Source of the DNA: JAYFQE01 sp034927345
GTDB taxonomy: Bacteria > Bacillota > Clostridia > Saccharofermentanales > UBA5734
Direction of reading: 5' to 3'
Assembly: GCA_034927345.1 (NCBI GenBank)
Contig: JAYFQE010000014.1
Coordinates: forward strand, 62,001-126,000
DNA length: 64,000 nucleotides
Positions 16,266 through 25,762 of this stretch are shown here, in pieces; position 1 is the stretch's first letter; the number at the start of each line of letters is the position of its first letter. The notes beneath the pieces were generated by a model that made no database searches, had not been told where the DNA came from, and worked only from the letters and a program-made list of their open reading frames with translations. The position numbers and the translations under genes were made by a program.

Positions 16266-18600
16266 CATTAAATCCTCCCTGTTTTTCTGCCCCGGCGAAC
16301 CGGCCGATATAGGCCTGTCCCAAGGCGATGCCGCCGTCGCCCGGCGATACCCGGCGGTTGGTATACACGGTAAATCCGGCGTTTTCCAAGGCCGGCACAA
16401 CATGATCCAGAAGTATTCTGTTTTGGAAGACGCCGCCGCTGAGCGCCACATGATTCAAATGGCTGGTTGTCCGGATCATCCGGCAAACATCAAGGATCAT
16501 CCGGCAGACCGTCTTATGAAAGCGCAAAGCCAGCAAACCCGGATCCTGCCCTGCTTCCCGGTCAGCGGAAATCTGCCGCAGACAGGGTATGAGATCGGCA
16601 AGAATCATCCCGGATTCCATGTGCAGCCCAAAAGCCAATGGATCCGCTTGATCCATTGGCATTGCTGCCGCCGCGGCGTATTGGGCCGCCGCATGCTCCA
16701 GTTCGACGGCACACTGGCCTTCATAGCCGGCAGTCCGGCAGATATTCAACATCGAGCTGACCGCATCGAAAATCCGTCCCATGCTGGATGATACAATCGT
16801 ATTGACCTGGGCATCCAGAGCAGCGTAAATCAGCTGTTCCGGCGCCGGATCCATATCGGAATGTGAAAGGATGCCGGCATCATGCAGAAGGCAGGCCGCT
16901 GTTTTCCAGCCTTGTCTGACCGCATCATCGGCGCCCAGGAGCCGATATGGCTTGAGATGGCCGACGCGTTTAAAGCCGTCCGGCGAGGCGATCAGAAACT
17001 CGCCGCCCCAGACGGTGCCGTCGCCGCCGTAGCCGGTGCCGTCAAAGGCAACGCCGATAACCGGCTCGGTCAGACCGGTTTCAGCCATGACCGAAGCGAT
17101 ATGGGCGAAATGATGCTGCACTTTCAGGACCGGCAGTCCGGCAGCCATGGCGTAGCGGGTCGACTCATATCGGGGATGCAGGTCGCAGACGATTTTTTCC
17201 GGCGTCACACCGAGGATGTGTTCCATATCCTGGATTGTATCGCGATAGACTGCGGCGGTTTCCCGGCTGCCGAGATCGCCGATCTCACCGCTTGGATAAA
17301 GCAGATCGCCGCCGGCCAGGCAAAAGGTGCTTTTTTGCTGCGCCCCGCACGCCAGGATGGCCGGTCCGGGCGGCGCGCCGGCAGGCATTGTCAACGGCAG
17401 CGGAACATAACCCCGGGCCCGGCGAATAAACTGCGGTCCGCCGGCTGCCACGGCAATAACGCTGTCATCCAGCCGGCGCAGGATCCGCCGATTATGGGTC
17501 AGCACGCCGGACAGATCTTTTTGCTGCCGGAAAAAAGCCAGCATCGAATCCTCCTCATGAATCATCGGCAGGTCGCTTTGATTGGCGCTGGTCATGATCA
17601 GCGGACCGGTCTGCCGTAAAATTAAATGCTGGATCGGCGTATAAGGCAGAAAAGCGCCGATGAAACGGCTGGAACCGCAAACCGCGCCGGAGAAAGCGCC
17701 GCCGGCCCGTTCTACCAAAACAATCGGCCGCTCAGGGGACTGCAGCAGGACTGCTTCAGCCTGGCTGACCTGGCTATACTGTTTAATCGTTTCCAGGGAA
17801 GGAAACATCACGGCAAAAGGCTTGTTCTCCCGCCCTTTCATCGCGCGCAGCCGGAGAACGGTTTCGTCAAGGAAAGGACTGCAGGCCAGATGATAACCGC
17901 CGATGCCTTTAATGGCTGCAATCCGGCCATCCTGCAAAACCGCAATCACTGCATCGACGGCCGCTTGCCCGGCGGCTCGGTTTGGACCGCGGTCAAAATA
18001 GGACAAAACCGGGCCGCAATCATTACAGCAGACCGTTTGCGCGTGGAATCGCCGGTCGGCGATCTCGCCGTATTGAGCCGCACATAATGAACACATCGGA
18101 AAATCCGCCATCGTTGTGTTTTCCCGGTCATAAGGCAGATCGGCCATGATGGAAAAACGCGGGCCGCAGCTTGTGCAGCTGATGAATGGATTCCGGTACC
18201 GGGGATTGCCCGGTTGATCAAGTTCATACAGGCAGTCGTCGCAGACGGCGACATCCGGCGGCGGCAAAACCGGACCCTGACCGGCGGCTGCGCTCTCCGC
18301 GATCGTGAACCCGCTCCGGTTGCCGGGCATCCGTCCAATCCGGTCAGGCCGCGGAAGCCGCTCGATCCGGCTGATGCTCGCGCCGGCAGGCGCCTCTTTC
18401 ACGAGGGATTCCCGGAAAGACGCCAAATCCGTCTCCAACCCGGCAGCCTCGATAAAAACTTGTCCATTGTCATTTCTGACAAGGCCGTTCAGATGATATC
18501 GCCGGGCCAGACGGGCGACAAAAGGCCGGAAACCGACCCCTTGCACGACGCCGCTGATCTTGAGCTGCAGCTGTTGGTTTACAGGCGGGACTTGAGCCAT
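16234..18600 (-). CDS. hypF: Carbamoyltransferase HypF
   Basis: A 788-residue multidomain enzyme: N-terminal acylphosphatase domain (GVVQGVGFRPFVARLARR), two zinc fingers (CDDC...CTSCG and CSLC...CCNDCG, residues ~110-190), a YrdC-like domain and a Kae1-like C-terminal domain with the VQHHFAHIASV metal-binding motif. It transfers the carbamoyl group of carbamoyl phosphate to the HypE cysteine. The full length agrees with the family (about 750-800). It overlaps hypB by 22 bases. Confidence 0.97.
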   Translation of the reverse strand: MAQVPPVNQQLQLKISGVVQGVGFRPFVARLARRYHLNGLVRNDNGQVFIEAAGLETDLASFRESLVKEAPAGASISRIERLPRPDRIGRMPGNRSGFTIAESAAAGQGPVLPPPDVAVCDDCLYELDQPGNPRYRNPFISCTSCGPRFSIMADLPYDRENTTMADFPMCSLCAAQYGEIADRRFHAQTVCCNDCGPVLSYFDRGPNRAAGQAAVDAVIAVLQDGRIAAIKGIGGYHLACSPFLDETVLRLRAMKGRENKPFAVMFPSLETIKQYSQVSQAEAVLLQSPERPIVLVERAGGAFSGAVCGSSRFIGAFLPYTPIQHLILRQTGPLIMTSANQSDLPMIHEEDSMLAFFRQQKDLSGVLTHNRRILRRLDDSVIAVAAGGPQFIRRARGYVPLPLTMPAGAPPGPAILACGAQQKSTFCLAGGDLLYPSGEIGDLGSRETAAVYRDTIQDMEHILGVTPEKIVCDLHPRYESTRYAMAAGLPVLKVQHHFAHIASVMAETGLTEPVIGVAFDGTGYGGDGTVWGGEFLIASPDGFKRVGHLKPYRLLGADDAVRQGWKTAACLLHDAGILSHSDMDPAPEQLIYAALDAQVNTIVSSSMGRIFDAVSSMLNICRTAGYEGQCAVELEHAAAQYAAAAAMPMDQADPLAFGLHMESGMILADLIPCLRQISADREAGQDPGLLALRFHKTVCRMILDVCRMIRTTSHLNHVALSGGVFQNRILLDHVVPALENAGFTVYTNRRVSPGDGGIALGQAYIGRFAGAEKQGGFNDVHSSTGTAD

Positions 18601-19223
18601 GATATGACCTCGTCAAAGCCGGCGCCGGTCTTCGCGGATACCTCGAAAATCGGGACCTGAGGATTTAAAGCCCGCACGCCTTGCTCAAAATAGGCTCGGT
18701 CGAAATCAACATAAGGCGTTAAATCTGTTTTATTCAGGATGATCAACCCCGCTTTTTCAAATGCGAGCGGATATTTGTACGGTTTATCGGCGCCCTCGGT
18801 AACGGTCGAGATAAGCAGCTTGATGTTTTCCCCGATATTGAATTCGGCCGGGCAAACCAGATTGCCGATATTTTCAATAAAGATAATGCCTTTTTGGGAT
18901 AAATCGAGCTTAGCCAACGCTTTTTCGATAATCGGGCTATCCAGATGGCAGGCGCCGCCGGTATTGATCTGGACGCTTTCTATACCCAGGGCTTTAAGCT
19001 TTTGCGTATCGATGTCCGACTGGATATCGCCTTCGATGACATAAGCTTTGATGCCGTCCAGACGTTCGATGATCCGGATCAGGCACGATGTTTTACCCGT
19101 CCCGGGCGCGCCCATAACATTTACGGCAAATAGTCCGCGCGCTGACAAATCCTTTTGGATATAGTCGGCAATTTGATCGTTCCGGGCATAAATATCTTCC
19201 ATAACTTCAACTTTTTTCTTCAT
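18579..19223 (-). CDS. hypB: Hydrogenase nickel incorporation GTPase HypB
   Basis: A 214-residue SIMIBI GTPase with P-loop GAPGTGKTS (unusual alanine and threonine in place of the common GSPGSGKT), switch region EGDIQSDID, the metal-binding GGACHLD region between the G domains of the dimer, and base-specificity NKTDL. There is no polyhistidine nickel-storage stretch at the N-terminus. It inserts nickel with HypA. ATG 19223 was chosen because AGGTG lies five bases upstream; ATG 19250 in the same frame has no site and lies inside hypA. Confidence 0.95.
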   Translation of the reverse strand: MKKKVEVMEDIYARNDQIADYIQKDLSARGLFAVNVMGAPGTGKTSCLIRIIERLDGIKAYVIEGDIQSDIDTQKLKALGIESVQINTGGACHLDSPIIEKALAKLDLSQKGIIFIENIGNLVCPAEFNIGENIKLLISTVTEGADKPYKYPLAFEKAGLIILNKTDLTPYVDFDRAYFEQGVRALNPQVPIFEVSAKTGAGFDEVISWLKSRL

Positions 19224-19239
19224 TGCATTCACCTGTTTT

Positions 19240-19584
19240 CTATTGTTCAAGCTCGACGCTTTCTATATAAAATTCCTTGCCGATTTCCGTAGGGCTGCCC
19301 AAAGCGCCGCATTGAGGGCAAGCGAAGGAAAAACGCGGTCGTGTAAAATTCTGGTCGCACACAGGGCAGTGCATCTGCGGCTGAATCACATGGACCAGTA
19401 ATTGCGCGCCTTCGGCGGCAGTCCCTTCAGCAATCATATCGAAATATAACTGCACCGAATCAATCAACACGCCTGAACACTCGCCGATGACCAGAGAAAC
19501 GGCGCTGACTCTGGCTGCCTTTTGCTTTTGCGCGGTTTCCAGAGCTATTTCCACAATCCGGCTGGTCAGGGCATATTCATGCAT
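19240..19584 (-). CDS. hypA: Hydrogenase nickel metallochaperone HypA
   Basis: A 114-residue protein starting MHEYALTSRIVE; His2 and the amino terminus bind nickel, which fixes the start at 19584 although an open frame extends 13 codons further. A zinc-binding domain with two CxxC pairs (CPVC and CPQC) sits around residues 73-96. It delivers nickel to the large subunit together with HypB. It begins four bases after the end of echF, so maturation genes are translated from the hydrogenase transcript. Confidence 0.95.
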   Translation of the reverse strand: MHEYALTSRIVEIALETAQKQKAARVSAVSLVIGECSGVLIDSVQLYFDMIAEGTAAEGAQLLVHVIQPQMHCPVCDQNFTRPRFSFACPQCGALGSPTEIGKEFYIESVELEQ

Positions 19585-19588
19585 CGGG

Positions 19589-19939
19589 TTATTCCGGATC
19601 CGGTTTCCGGTTATAATGGTCAACCGATTTTTGTGTTGCCGGCGATGTATAATCCGGCATCATGTCCAGACACTTTTTCGGGCAAGCCCATACACAGGCG
19701 CCGCAAACAACACAACGGAAGCGGTCGATCGACCACTGTTTATCCGGCCGGGAAACTTTCAGGGCGTCCGCCGGACATTTTTGGGCGCAAATACCGCAGA
19801 AAATGCACTGATCAATTCTGTTTTGTATGGCTCCGCGCGTATTCAGGATGTTCTCCCGCTGCCTGGCCGGATAAAGCCGGGTAGCCGGTTTGGAGACCGC
19901 GCTGCGCAAGACCAGTTTGATAATTTTGGGGAAGGGCAT
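19589..19939 (-). CDS. echF: Ech hydrogenase ferredoxin-like subunit EchF
   Basis: A 116-residue 2x[4Fe-4S] protein with CIFCGICAQKCP (Cys45, 48, 51, 55) and CVVCGACVWACP (Cys76, 79, 82, 86). It is the NuoI/HycF-type electron-entry subunit that takes electrons from ferredoxin to the small subunit. The start follows AGAGGT by seven bases; the in-frame upstream extension overlaps echE and is not needed. Gap to echE is four bases. Confidence 0.93.
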   Translation of the reverse strand: MPFPKIIKLVLRSAVSKPATRLYPARQRENILNTRGAIQNRIDQCIFCGICAQKCPADALKVSRPDKQWSIDRFRCVVCGACVWACPKKCLDMMPDYTSPATQKSVDHYNRKPDPE

Positions 19940-19943
19940 AATT

Positions 19944-21023
19944 TTACCTCTCTGTGCAGCTGATGCACGGATCAATCGTCAGAATCAGGATCGGCACATC
20001 GGCCAGATCACAGCCTTTCAGGATTTTAACCAAAGCCGGCAGATTGGCAAAAGTCGGCGTGCGAACGCGCATTCTGTCCAGAAATTTGCTGCCGTTGGCT
20101 TTTACATAATAAACAACTTCTCCGCGCGGTTGTTCCAGGCGAGTAAAAAATTCGCCGTCGGGATTCCCTTTGACGGGTGTGTCGATCGGGCCGGATGGCA
20201 GCTTGTTTAAAACTTGCCGGATCAGATTCATCGATTGGAACAGCTCTTTGATGCGCACCCGACAGCGCGCCATGCTGTCGCAGCCATGATCGACGATCGG
20301 CTCAAAATCCAGCTGGTCGTATGCGGCGTAACCCAGGCAGCGCATATCCTGGCTGATGCCGCTGGCTCTGAGCATCGGTCCGACCGCGCCTAATAAGACA
20401 GCGTCTTCTGTAGACAAAATACCTACGCCTTCCAAACGGGACGCCACCGATGTACTTTCCAGAAAAGTGGTCGATAAATCCCGGACTTGCGGCTCCAGGT
20501 CGTCGAGAACGGCGCGGACCCGTCCGATGAGGCTTTCATCGACATCCCGTTTGATACCGCCGATTTTAACCGCCGAGAAGATGACCCGGCCGCCGGTCAT
20601 TTCTTCCATGATATCCAGGATAGTCTCGCGCAATTTCCAGGTGTGCATGAAAAGGCTTTCAAAGCCGAAAGCATCGGCGCACAGGCCCAGCCAGAGCAAA
20701 TGGCTGTGGATGCGGGAAAACTCGGCGCCCATAACGCGCAGATAAAGGGCGCGCGGCGGCACATCGATATTCATGATGGCTTCTATCGCCTGGCAGTAAC
20801 CCATGCCGTGCATATAGCTGCAAATGCCGCATATCCGTTCAGCCACATAAGTATAGGTCTGAAAATCCCGCTTCTCCACCAGCTTTTCCAGGCCGCGGTG
20901 GACAAAACCGATTGACGGCAGCACATCCACGACTTTTTCATTGTCGAGAACGAGATCGAGATGAATCGGCTCCGGCAAAACAGGATGCTGCGGGCCAAAG
21001 GGGATGATCATTTTTTTGGACAT
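19944..21023 (-). CDS. echE: Ech [NiFe]-hydrogenase large subunit EchE
   Basis: A 359-residue group 4 large subunit. The L1 motif RICGICSYMH (Cys65, Cys68, His72) and the L2 motif DPCISC (Cys353, Cys356) supply all four nickel-ligating cysteines, so this is an active hydrogenase and not a NuoD homologue. The protein stops three residues after the last cysteine (TER), so there is no C-terminal peptide to be cleaved, consistent with the lack of a HycI-type endopeptidase gene in the operon. The reaction is H+ reduction by ferredoxin coupled to ion translocation. Confidence 0.97.
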   Translation of the reverse strand: MSKKMIIPFGPQHPVLPEPIHLDLVLDNEKVVDVLPSIGFVHRGLEKLVEKRDFQTYTYVAERICGICSYMHGMGYCQAIEAIMNIDVPPRALYLRVMGAEFSRIHSHLLWLGLCADAFGFESLFMHTWKLRETILDIMEEMTGGRVIFSAVKIGGIKRDVDESLIGRVRAVLDDLEPQVRDLSTTFLESTSVASRLEGVGILSTEDAVLLGAVGPMLRASGISQDMRCLGYAAYDQLDFEPIVDHGCDSMARCRVRIKELFQSMNLIRQVLNKLPSGPIDTPVKGNPDGEFFTRLEQPRGEVVYYVKANGSKFLDRMRVRTPTFANLPALVKILKGCDLADVPILILTIDPCISCTER

Positions 21024-21388
21024 GATTCAGCCTCCTGTTCCTGCGAATCAGACGCGAAAGGTTTTTTGACAGCTGTCTTGTAGAGTTCCCCTTTAAAGTC
21101 GATCAGCATGTTGTCAAACGTCAAGCCAAAGAGTTCGGCGATTTCATTTTCATAAATATAGGCACATTCATAGACCTTCTGGATGCTCGGTATCGCGCAT
21201 CCGGCAGCACAAGCAATGCGCAGGTTCAAAAAAACATAATTCTTGTCAAAAGTATAATTGATTTCACAGCCCGATCCGGTACGGGTGCAGCCGATCTGGA
21301 CCAGACGATAGCCGTCGCACCGCAGCGCGGCGCAGCGGGGATATAATTCATCTTTTTCCAGGAGGCAGGTTTGCTGTCTTTCGTTCAT
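21008..21388 (-). CDS. echD: Ech hydrogenase subunit EchD (NuoC-like)
   Basis: A 126-residue protein similar to the 30-kDa complex I subunit: the segment ECAYIYENEIAELFGLTFDNM matches the conserved NuoC region (E-RE-xD-FG in complex I). It contacts the large subunit and has no cofactor of its own. It is the least conserved Ech subunit; identification rests partly on its place between echC and echE, which it overlaps by 4 and 16 bases. Confidence 0.85.
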   Translation of the reverse strand: MNERQQTCLLEKDELYPRCAALRCDGYRLVQIGCTRTGSGCEINYTFDKNYVFLNLRIACAAGCAIPSIQKVYECAYIYENEIAELFGLTFDNMLIDFKGELYKTAVKKPFASDSQEQEAESCPKK

Positions 21389-21837
21389 GGATTTGCCGTC
21401 CCTCTCTTTTTTTGTTTAAGCAGCTGATATTTATGGTCCAGGACATCGAGGCCTTTAACGACGCCGTCGATGATTGCTTCCGGACGCGCGGCGCAGCCCG
21501 GCACATAAACATCGACCGGTATCAGCTGATCCACGCCGCCCATAATATTGTAGCAGTCGGCAAAAACTCCGCCGGTCGCCGCGCAGATGCCGATGGCGAT
21601 AACCACTTTGGGATCCGGCATCTGGGCGTAAATATTCTGGATGACTTCTTTATTCTGCTCATTGACCGAACCGGTTATCAGAAAAATGTCGGCATGTTTG
21701 GGATTGCCGGTATTGATGACGCCAAAACGTTCAATATCGTACATAGGGGTCAGGCAGGCCAGGACTTCGATATCGCAGCCATTGCAGCTGGAACCGTCAT
21801 AATGGATAAGCCAGGGAGATTTCTTAAAAAACGACAC
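21385..21837 (-). CDS. echC: Ech hydrogenase small subunit EchC
   Basis: A 150-residue NuoB-like subunit that binds the proximal [4Fe-4S] cluster through Cys18, Cys21 (SSCNGCDIE), Cys85 (GICAATGG) and Cys115 (VPGCAARPE). It passes electrons to the nickel site of EchE. Length is typical for group 4 small subunits, without the extra ferredoxin-like domain seen in soluble hydrogenases. Confidence 0.95.
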   Translation of the reverse strand: MSFFKKSPWLIHYDGSSCNGCDIEVLACLTPMYDIERFGVINTGNPKHADIFLITGSVNEQNKEVIQNIYAQMPDPKVVIAIGICAATGGVFADCYNIMGGVDQLIPVDVYVPGCAARPEAIIDGVVKGLDVLDHKYQLLKQKKRGTANP

Positions 21838-21846
21838 GGCTGCACC

Positions 21847-22698
21847 TCATTTGATTAAATATAAAATGAAAATATTGGTCGCGCCGAACAACAGGGCGAC
21901 CAGCCAAGATGACTTGAACACCCATTGCCATTTGACACGGGCATTGATGTTGTCGATCAATATTTCAGCCAGATAAACGAGAAATGTGACGATCAGGCCG
22001 ACAACCGGCTGAGAGGCAAAGAAAAGGTAAACGGTGCCCAGCAAAAAGATGTTCTCATACCAATGGGCGATCTCAATCAGCGCCAGCGATTTGCCGGAAA
22101 ACTCGGTCTTGATGCCGCTGACTACTTCCTGGTGGGCATGGTGGCACATGGATAAATCAAACGGGGATTTTTTCATCTTGATGGTCAGAACAAACAGATA
22201 ACCGACAAAAACACCGGGCAGGAACAGAACGGCCGGTTGGCTGACAGCGACAATATCGCGGATATAAAAACTGTGGGCCACCATATACATGCCGATCGCC
22301 ATCAGGATAACCATCGGCTCGTCGGACATCATTGACAAAAGCTCCCGTTCAGAACCGATAAAACTGTATGGCGAATGCGTCGAGTAACCGCCGAGGACAA
22401 AGAAAATGCCGGCCAGAGTCGATGAAAAGACGGTCAGCAAAATGTCTTCGCCGGAAAAGAACAGAATGCCGGTGAAGATGGTAAAGATCAGGAAACAGAT
22501 GACATAAAAATTCTGCGATGTGTTGACAATGACATTTTCCTTTTCAAACAGCTTGAACACATCATAAAAGGCCTGAAAAATGCTGGGGCCTCTCCTTTTC
22601 TGCATTCTGGCCGAAATAATCCGGTCCAATCCGGCCAGAAGGCCGCCCAGGATTGGCGCCAAAACAATGAACAGTGCAGCAATTCCGACAATCTTCAT
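21847..22698 (-). CDS. echB: Ech hydrogenase membrane subunit EchB (NuoH-like)
   Basis: A 283-residue polytopic protein with about eight transmembrane helices. The cytoplasmic loop RMQKRRGPSIFQAFYDVFKLF is the complex I subunit 1 signature, and FSGKSLALIEIAHWYE is the acidic segment that would couple redox chemistry to ion movement. It anchors the hydrophilic arm to the membrane. It overlaps echA by four bases. Confidence 0.94.
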   Translation of the reverse strand: MKIVGIAALFIVLAPILGGLLAGLDRIISARMQKRRGPSIFQAFYDVFKLFEKENVIVNTSQNFYVICFLIFTIFTGILFFSGEDILLTVFSSTLAGIFFVLGGYSTHSPYSFIGSERELLSMMSDEPMVILMAIGMYMVAHSFYIRDIVAVSQPAVLFLPGVFVGYLFVLTIKMKKSPFDLSMCHHAHQEVVSGIKTEFSGKSLALIEIAHWYENIFLLGTVYLFFASQPVVGLIVTFLVYLAEILIDNINARVKWQWVFKSSWLVALLFGATNIFILYLIK

Positions 22699-24593
22699 AA
22701 TAATACGACCCCAAATAAAATGGCGAGCAGAACAATGTTGGCCAGCAGCCCGATTTTACCCAATTTGTCCTCTCCAAAGTAATTTTCAAAGTAGTAATTG
22801 CGCAGGCTCAGTTCTTCAACTTCCCTTCCCGCGGTATGGAAGCGGGTATTCGCTTCATAAGGTTGCTTATTCTCAGTGATATTGGCGCCGCACAAATAGG
22901 CGATAACATGTTTTTTACCTTTTTGCTGCAGCAGAATCTGGAAAGGCAGCAAAAGGATCAGGCCCATCATGATCAGCATGATGATGATGTTGCCGCTGTC
23001 CATCGAAGTAATGTGCTGATATACATAACAAATATATGGATCGATCAGCAGGTTGGAGATAACCGGGAATGCCACGCAAACCAATACGGACATCAAGGAA
23101 AGGGTCCCCATGGTAAACCATTCGTCGGCCGAGATAAATTTCTCCTGCGGGGTGGCCGGCAGGATGATCATAATCAACTTGCCCATCCACTTGGTATAGA
23201 AAAATAACGTCGCCGAACTGCCAAAAACGACAAAGAAGGCAATCAGCGGATTGGCTGTGACCAAAGCTTCCAAAGCTGCCCATTTACTGATCAGCATGCC
23301 GAACGGGGCGATAAACATGCCGGAAATGCCGATCAACAGACAAATGGTCACCTTAGGCATCCGCAAGATGAGTCCGTCCATATCTTCTATATTTAAGCTC
23401 TCGATCCCTTGCTCAACCGTGCCGACGCATAAAAACAACAGCGATTTTGCCACGGCGTGAAAAATCATCAGCAGAATGGCGGTCCACACAGCTTGGTATG
23501 TACCGACGCCGGCACAGGTTACAATCAGGCCCAAAGTCGATATCGTCGAATAAGCCAGGAGCTTCTTGACATTATGCTTGGATATGGCGATCAATGACGC
23601 CAGCAGGAAAGTAACCGCGCCGATCAGCGCGATCAGGGTTCCGGCCGGAGTACCCTTAAACACCGGAGAAAGCCGGATAATGATATAAACGCCGGCCTTG
23701 ACCATCGTACTGGAATGCAGGAGCGCCGAAGTCGGCGTCGGCGCGACCATAGCGCCGAGCAGCCAGGAAGAAAAGGGCAGCTGCGCCGATTTGACAATGC
23801 CGGCGAAGCTGATAAAAACAGCCGGAATAAGAGCGGCGGCAGGACTGAGGCTTGATATTTTGTCGAGCTCGATTATGCCCTGAGTCCAAGACAGCCAGAC
23901 AATACCGGTCAGGAAAGCCAGCCCGCCGGCCATGTTCATGATCAACGCGCGATAAGCGTTGCGAATGGCATCCGGCTTTTGGGGATAACCGATGAGGAGA
24001 TAAGAACAAAAGGTTGTGATCTCCCAGAAAAAGAGAATCCACATCAGATCATTGGACAAGACCAGTCCGAACATAGCCGAAAGAAAAGCGAATATCGTAG
24101 CGAAAAAGAAACGTGAGCGGTCTTGAACCTGTTTGTGGTGATGATATTTGGTCATGTAGCCAATGGAAAAAACACAAATGAGGCCGCCGACAATGCCGAT
24201 CAGCAGCACCATGATCAAAGCCAGATTATCAATCACGAAAACATGCTCGGCTTCAGCGCCGTCAAGGATGAACTCAGCGCCGATCGTACCGAATATCTGG
24301 ATACCGGCCAAAAACACCGCAGCGTATTTTTTATCGCGGATTCCAGTCACGATGATGTATATCGACATCAATAACAGGATCACGGTCATAACCGGGTCAA
24401 TCAGAACGGTGGAAAACGTATACCGCGTCGGCGTAACATCGTTTATATGAAAAACCAGTAATGTGATCGAAGCGGCAGCTAAAGCCAGGACAGAAACTTT
24501 AATAATCCACCCGCGCACAATCGGGCTTTTTACCAGCATCATTAAAACCATGATCGCCAGGGGAAATCCTATTAGAAACAATAATAATGTCAT
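22695..24593 (-). CDS. echA: Ech hydrogenase antiporter-like membrane subunit EchA (NuoL-like)
   Basis: A 632-residue protein with about sixteen transmembrane helices and the Proton_antipo_M core: conserved Glu191 in FFWEITTF, QLPFSSWLLGAM, PTSALLHSSTMVKAG with the channel lysine, and a further lysine region around YSTISTLGLIV preceded by HNVKKLL. It forms the ion-translocating module (H+ or Na+, not decidable here). First gene of the 10.6-kb ech-hyp operon, with AAAGGGAG before the ATG. Confidence 0.94.
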   Translation of the reverse strand: MTLLLFLIGFPLAIMVLMMLVKSPIVRGWIIKVSVLALAAASITLLVFHINDVTPTRYTFSTVLIDPVMTVILLLMSIYIIVTGIRDKKYAAVFLAGIQIFGTIGAEFILDGAEAEHVFVIDNLALIMVLLIGIVGGLICVFSIGYMTKYHHHKQVQDRSRFFFATIFAFLSAMFGLVLSNDLMWILFFWEITTFCSYLLIGYPQKPDAIRNAYRALIMNMAGGLAFLTGIVWLSWTQGIIELDKISSLSPAAALIPAVFISFAGIVKSAQLPFSSWLLGAMVAPTPTSALLHSSTMVKAGVYIIIRLSPVFKGTPAGTLIALIGAVTFLLASLIAISKHNVKKLLAYSTISTLGLIVTCAGVGTYQAVWTAILLMIFHAVAKSLLFLCVGTVEQGIESLNIEDMDGLILRMPKVTICLLIGISGMFIAPFGMLISKWAALEALVTANPLIAFFVVFGSSATLFFYTKWMGKLIMIILPATPQEKFISADEWFTMGTLSLMSVLVCVAFPVISNLLIDPYICYVYQHITSMDSGNIIIMLIMMGLILLLPFQILLQQKGKKHVIAYLCGANITENKQPYEANTRFHTAGREVEELSLRNYYFENYFGEDKLGKIGLLANIVLLAILFGVVLL

Positions 24594-24692
24594 ACTTCTC
24601 CCTTTTCTTGTTTTGCAGTCAATCCATTGAAATTATCGGAGAGGACATTTTGCTTTGGTTTATCTGCAAAAAGCACCCGAAATTCCGGGATT

Positions 24693-24721
24693 ATTATAGA
24701 CTTGTTCTGTTTATTCCTCAA
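24693..24721 (-). promoter_or_regulatory. Promoter of the echABCDEF-hypABFCDE operon
   Basis: On the minus strand TTGAGG (24716-24721), a 17-base spacer and a perfect TATAAT (24693-24698). Predicted leader of about 90 bases to echA. No other promoter of this quality was seen inside the operon, which fits transcription as one unit. Confidence 0.75.
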
Positions 24722-24844
24722 GAGAAATTTTGCAAAACGCGAATTTGAATGGCCGAGAAGCATGATGAAAATAACGGAATCGTTTACGGAATATTTTTGA
24801 CGTGCAAACTGCGGCAAAGACCATTAATTCGGCATAATTGAAAA

Positions 24845-25762
24845 TTATGGCAGTTTGTTGCCTGCAGAACGGTAAAGCGCATACCACTCGGGTCTGGACA
24901 AGGTGACATTGGACGCCTGGCAAATATCCTTCAGGCGCCTGGCATTCGTCGTGCCGACAACAGCTTGCATACCGGCCGGATGCCTCAGCAGCCAGGCGAT
25001 GGCGATGGCAATATCCGGGACATTGTACTGGCCGGCATATTCCTGGATTTTACGGTTCAGTTCGGGAAATTTGTCGTTGCCGAGAAAAACGCCTTCAAAA
25101 AAGCCGTATTGCAGCGGCGACCAGGTTTGGATCGTGATATCGTTCAGACGGCAATAATCCAGAATGCTGCCGTCCCGGTCTATCGAGGCGCCGGTTTGCA
25201 TATTGACATTCAAGCCGACATCGATCATGCCGGTATTGGTTATGCTCAGCTGCAGTTGGTTGATGATCAAACGCTGGCCCAGATAGCGGCTTAGCAACTC
25301 GATCTGCATCGGATTCTGATTGCTGACGCCAAAATTCCGCACTTTGCCGTTCTCCTGCAAGATAGCAAACGCTTCCGCTACTTCTTCCGGTTCAACCAGC
25401 GTATCAGGACGGTGTAAAAGCAGCGCGTCGAGATAATCGGTCTGCAAGCGTTTGAGACTGCCGTCGACGGCGTCAAGAATATGCTTTTTAGAAAAATCGA
25501 AATATCCGGAACAGATGCCGCACTTCGATTGGATTTTGATTTTTTCACGTTGCTGCGGTGAAAAGTGGGCTGCCCGGGCAAATACTTCTTCACTGCGGCC
25601 GCCGCCATATATATCGGCATGGTCGAAGAAATCGATACCTTCATCAAGAGCTGTCTGGATCAGATTTTCCGCATCTTTCGGGGACAGCGCGTCAATCCTC
25701 ATACAGCCTAAAGCAATGGCCGAAGCTTGAAATGACCTTCTTCCAATGGATATCTTTTTCAT
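24845..25762 (-). CDS. Aldo/keto reductase (YdhF-like)
   Basis: A 305-residue TIM-barrel NADPH oxidoreductase. The catalytic tetrad is visible: Asp and Tyr in FFDHADIYGGG, Lys in IKIQSKCGI and His in LLLHRPD. The C-terminal NADP-binding region VVGTTNARRLKDI is present. ATG 25762 follows GGAG; the frame upstream of it is not conserved-looking. It has its own promoter and is divergent from the tetR gene. Substrate unknown. Confidence 0.9.
   Translation of the reverse strand: MKKISIGRRSFQASAIALGCMRIDALSPKDAENLIQTALDEGIDFFDHADIYGGGRSEEVFARAAHFSPQQREKIKIQSKCGICSGYFDFSKKHILDAVDGSLKRLQTDYLDALLLHRPDTLVEPEEVAEAFAILQENGKVRNFGVSNQNPMQIELLSRYLGQRLIINQLQLSITNTGMIDVGLNVNMQTGASIDRDGSILDYCRLNDITIQTWSPLQYGFFEGVFLGNDKFPELNRKIQEYAGQYNVPDIAIAIAWLLRHPAGMQAVVGTTNARRLKDICQASNVTLSRPEWYALYRSAGNKLP

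Noticed and set aside
19944..24593. NADH dehydrogenase (complex I) gene cluster
   Set aside because: The large subunit keeps all four nickel-ligating cysteines and only six subunits are present, with hyp genes following; this is Ech hydrogenase.
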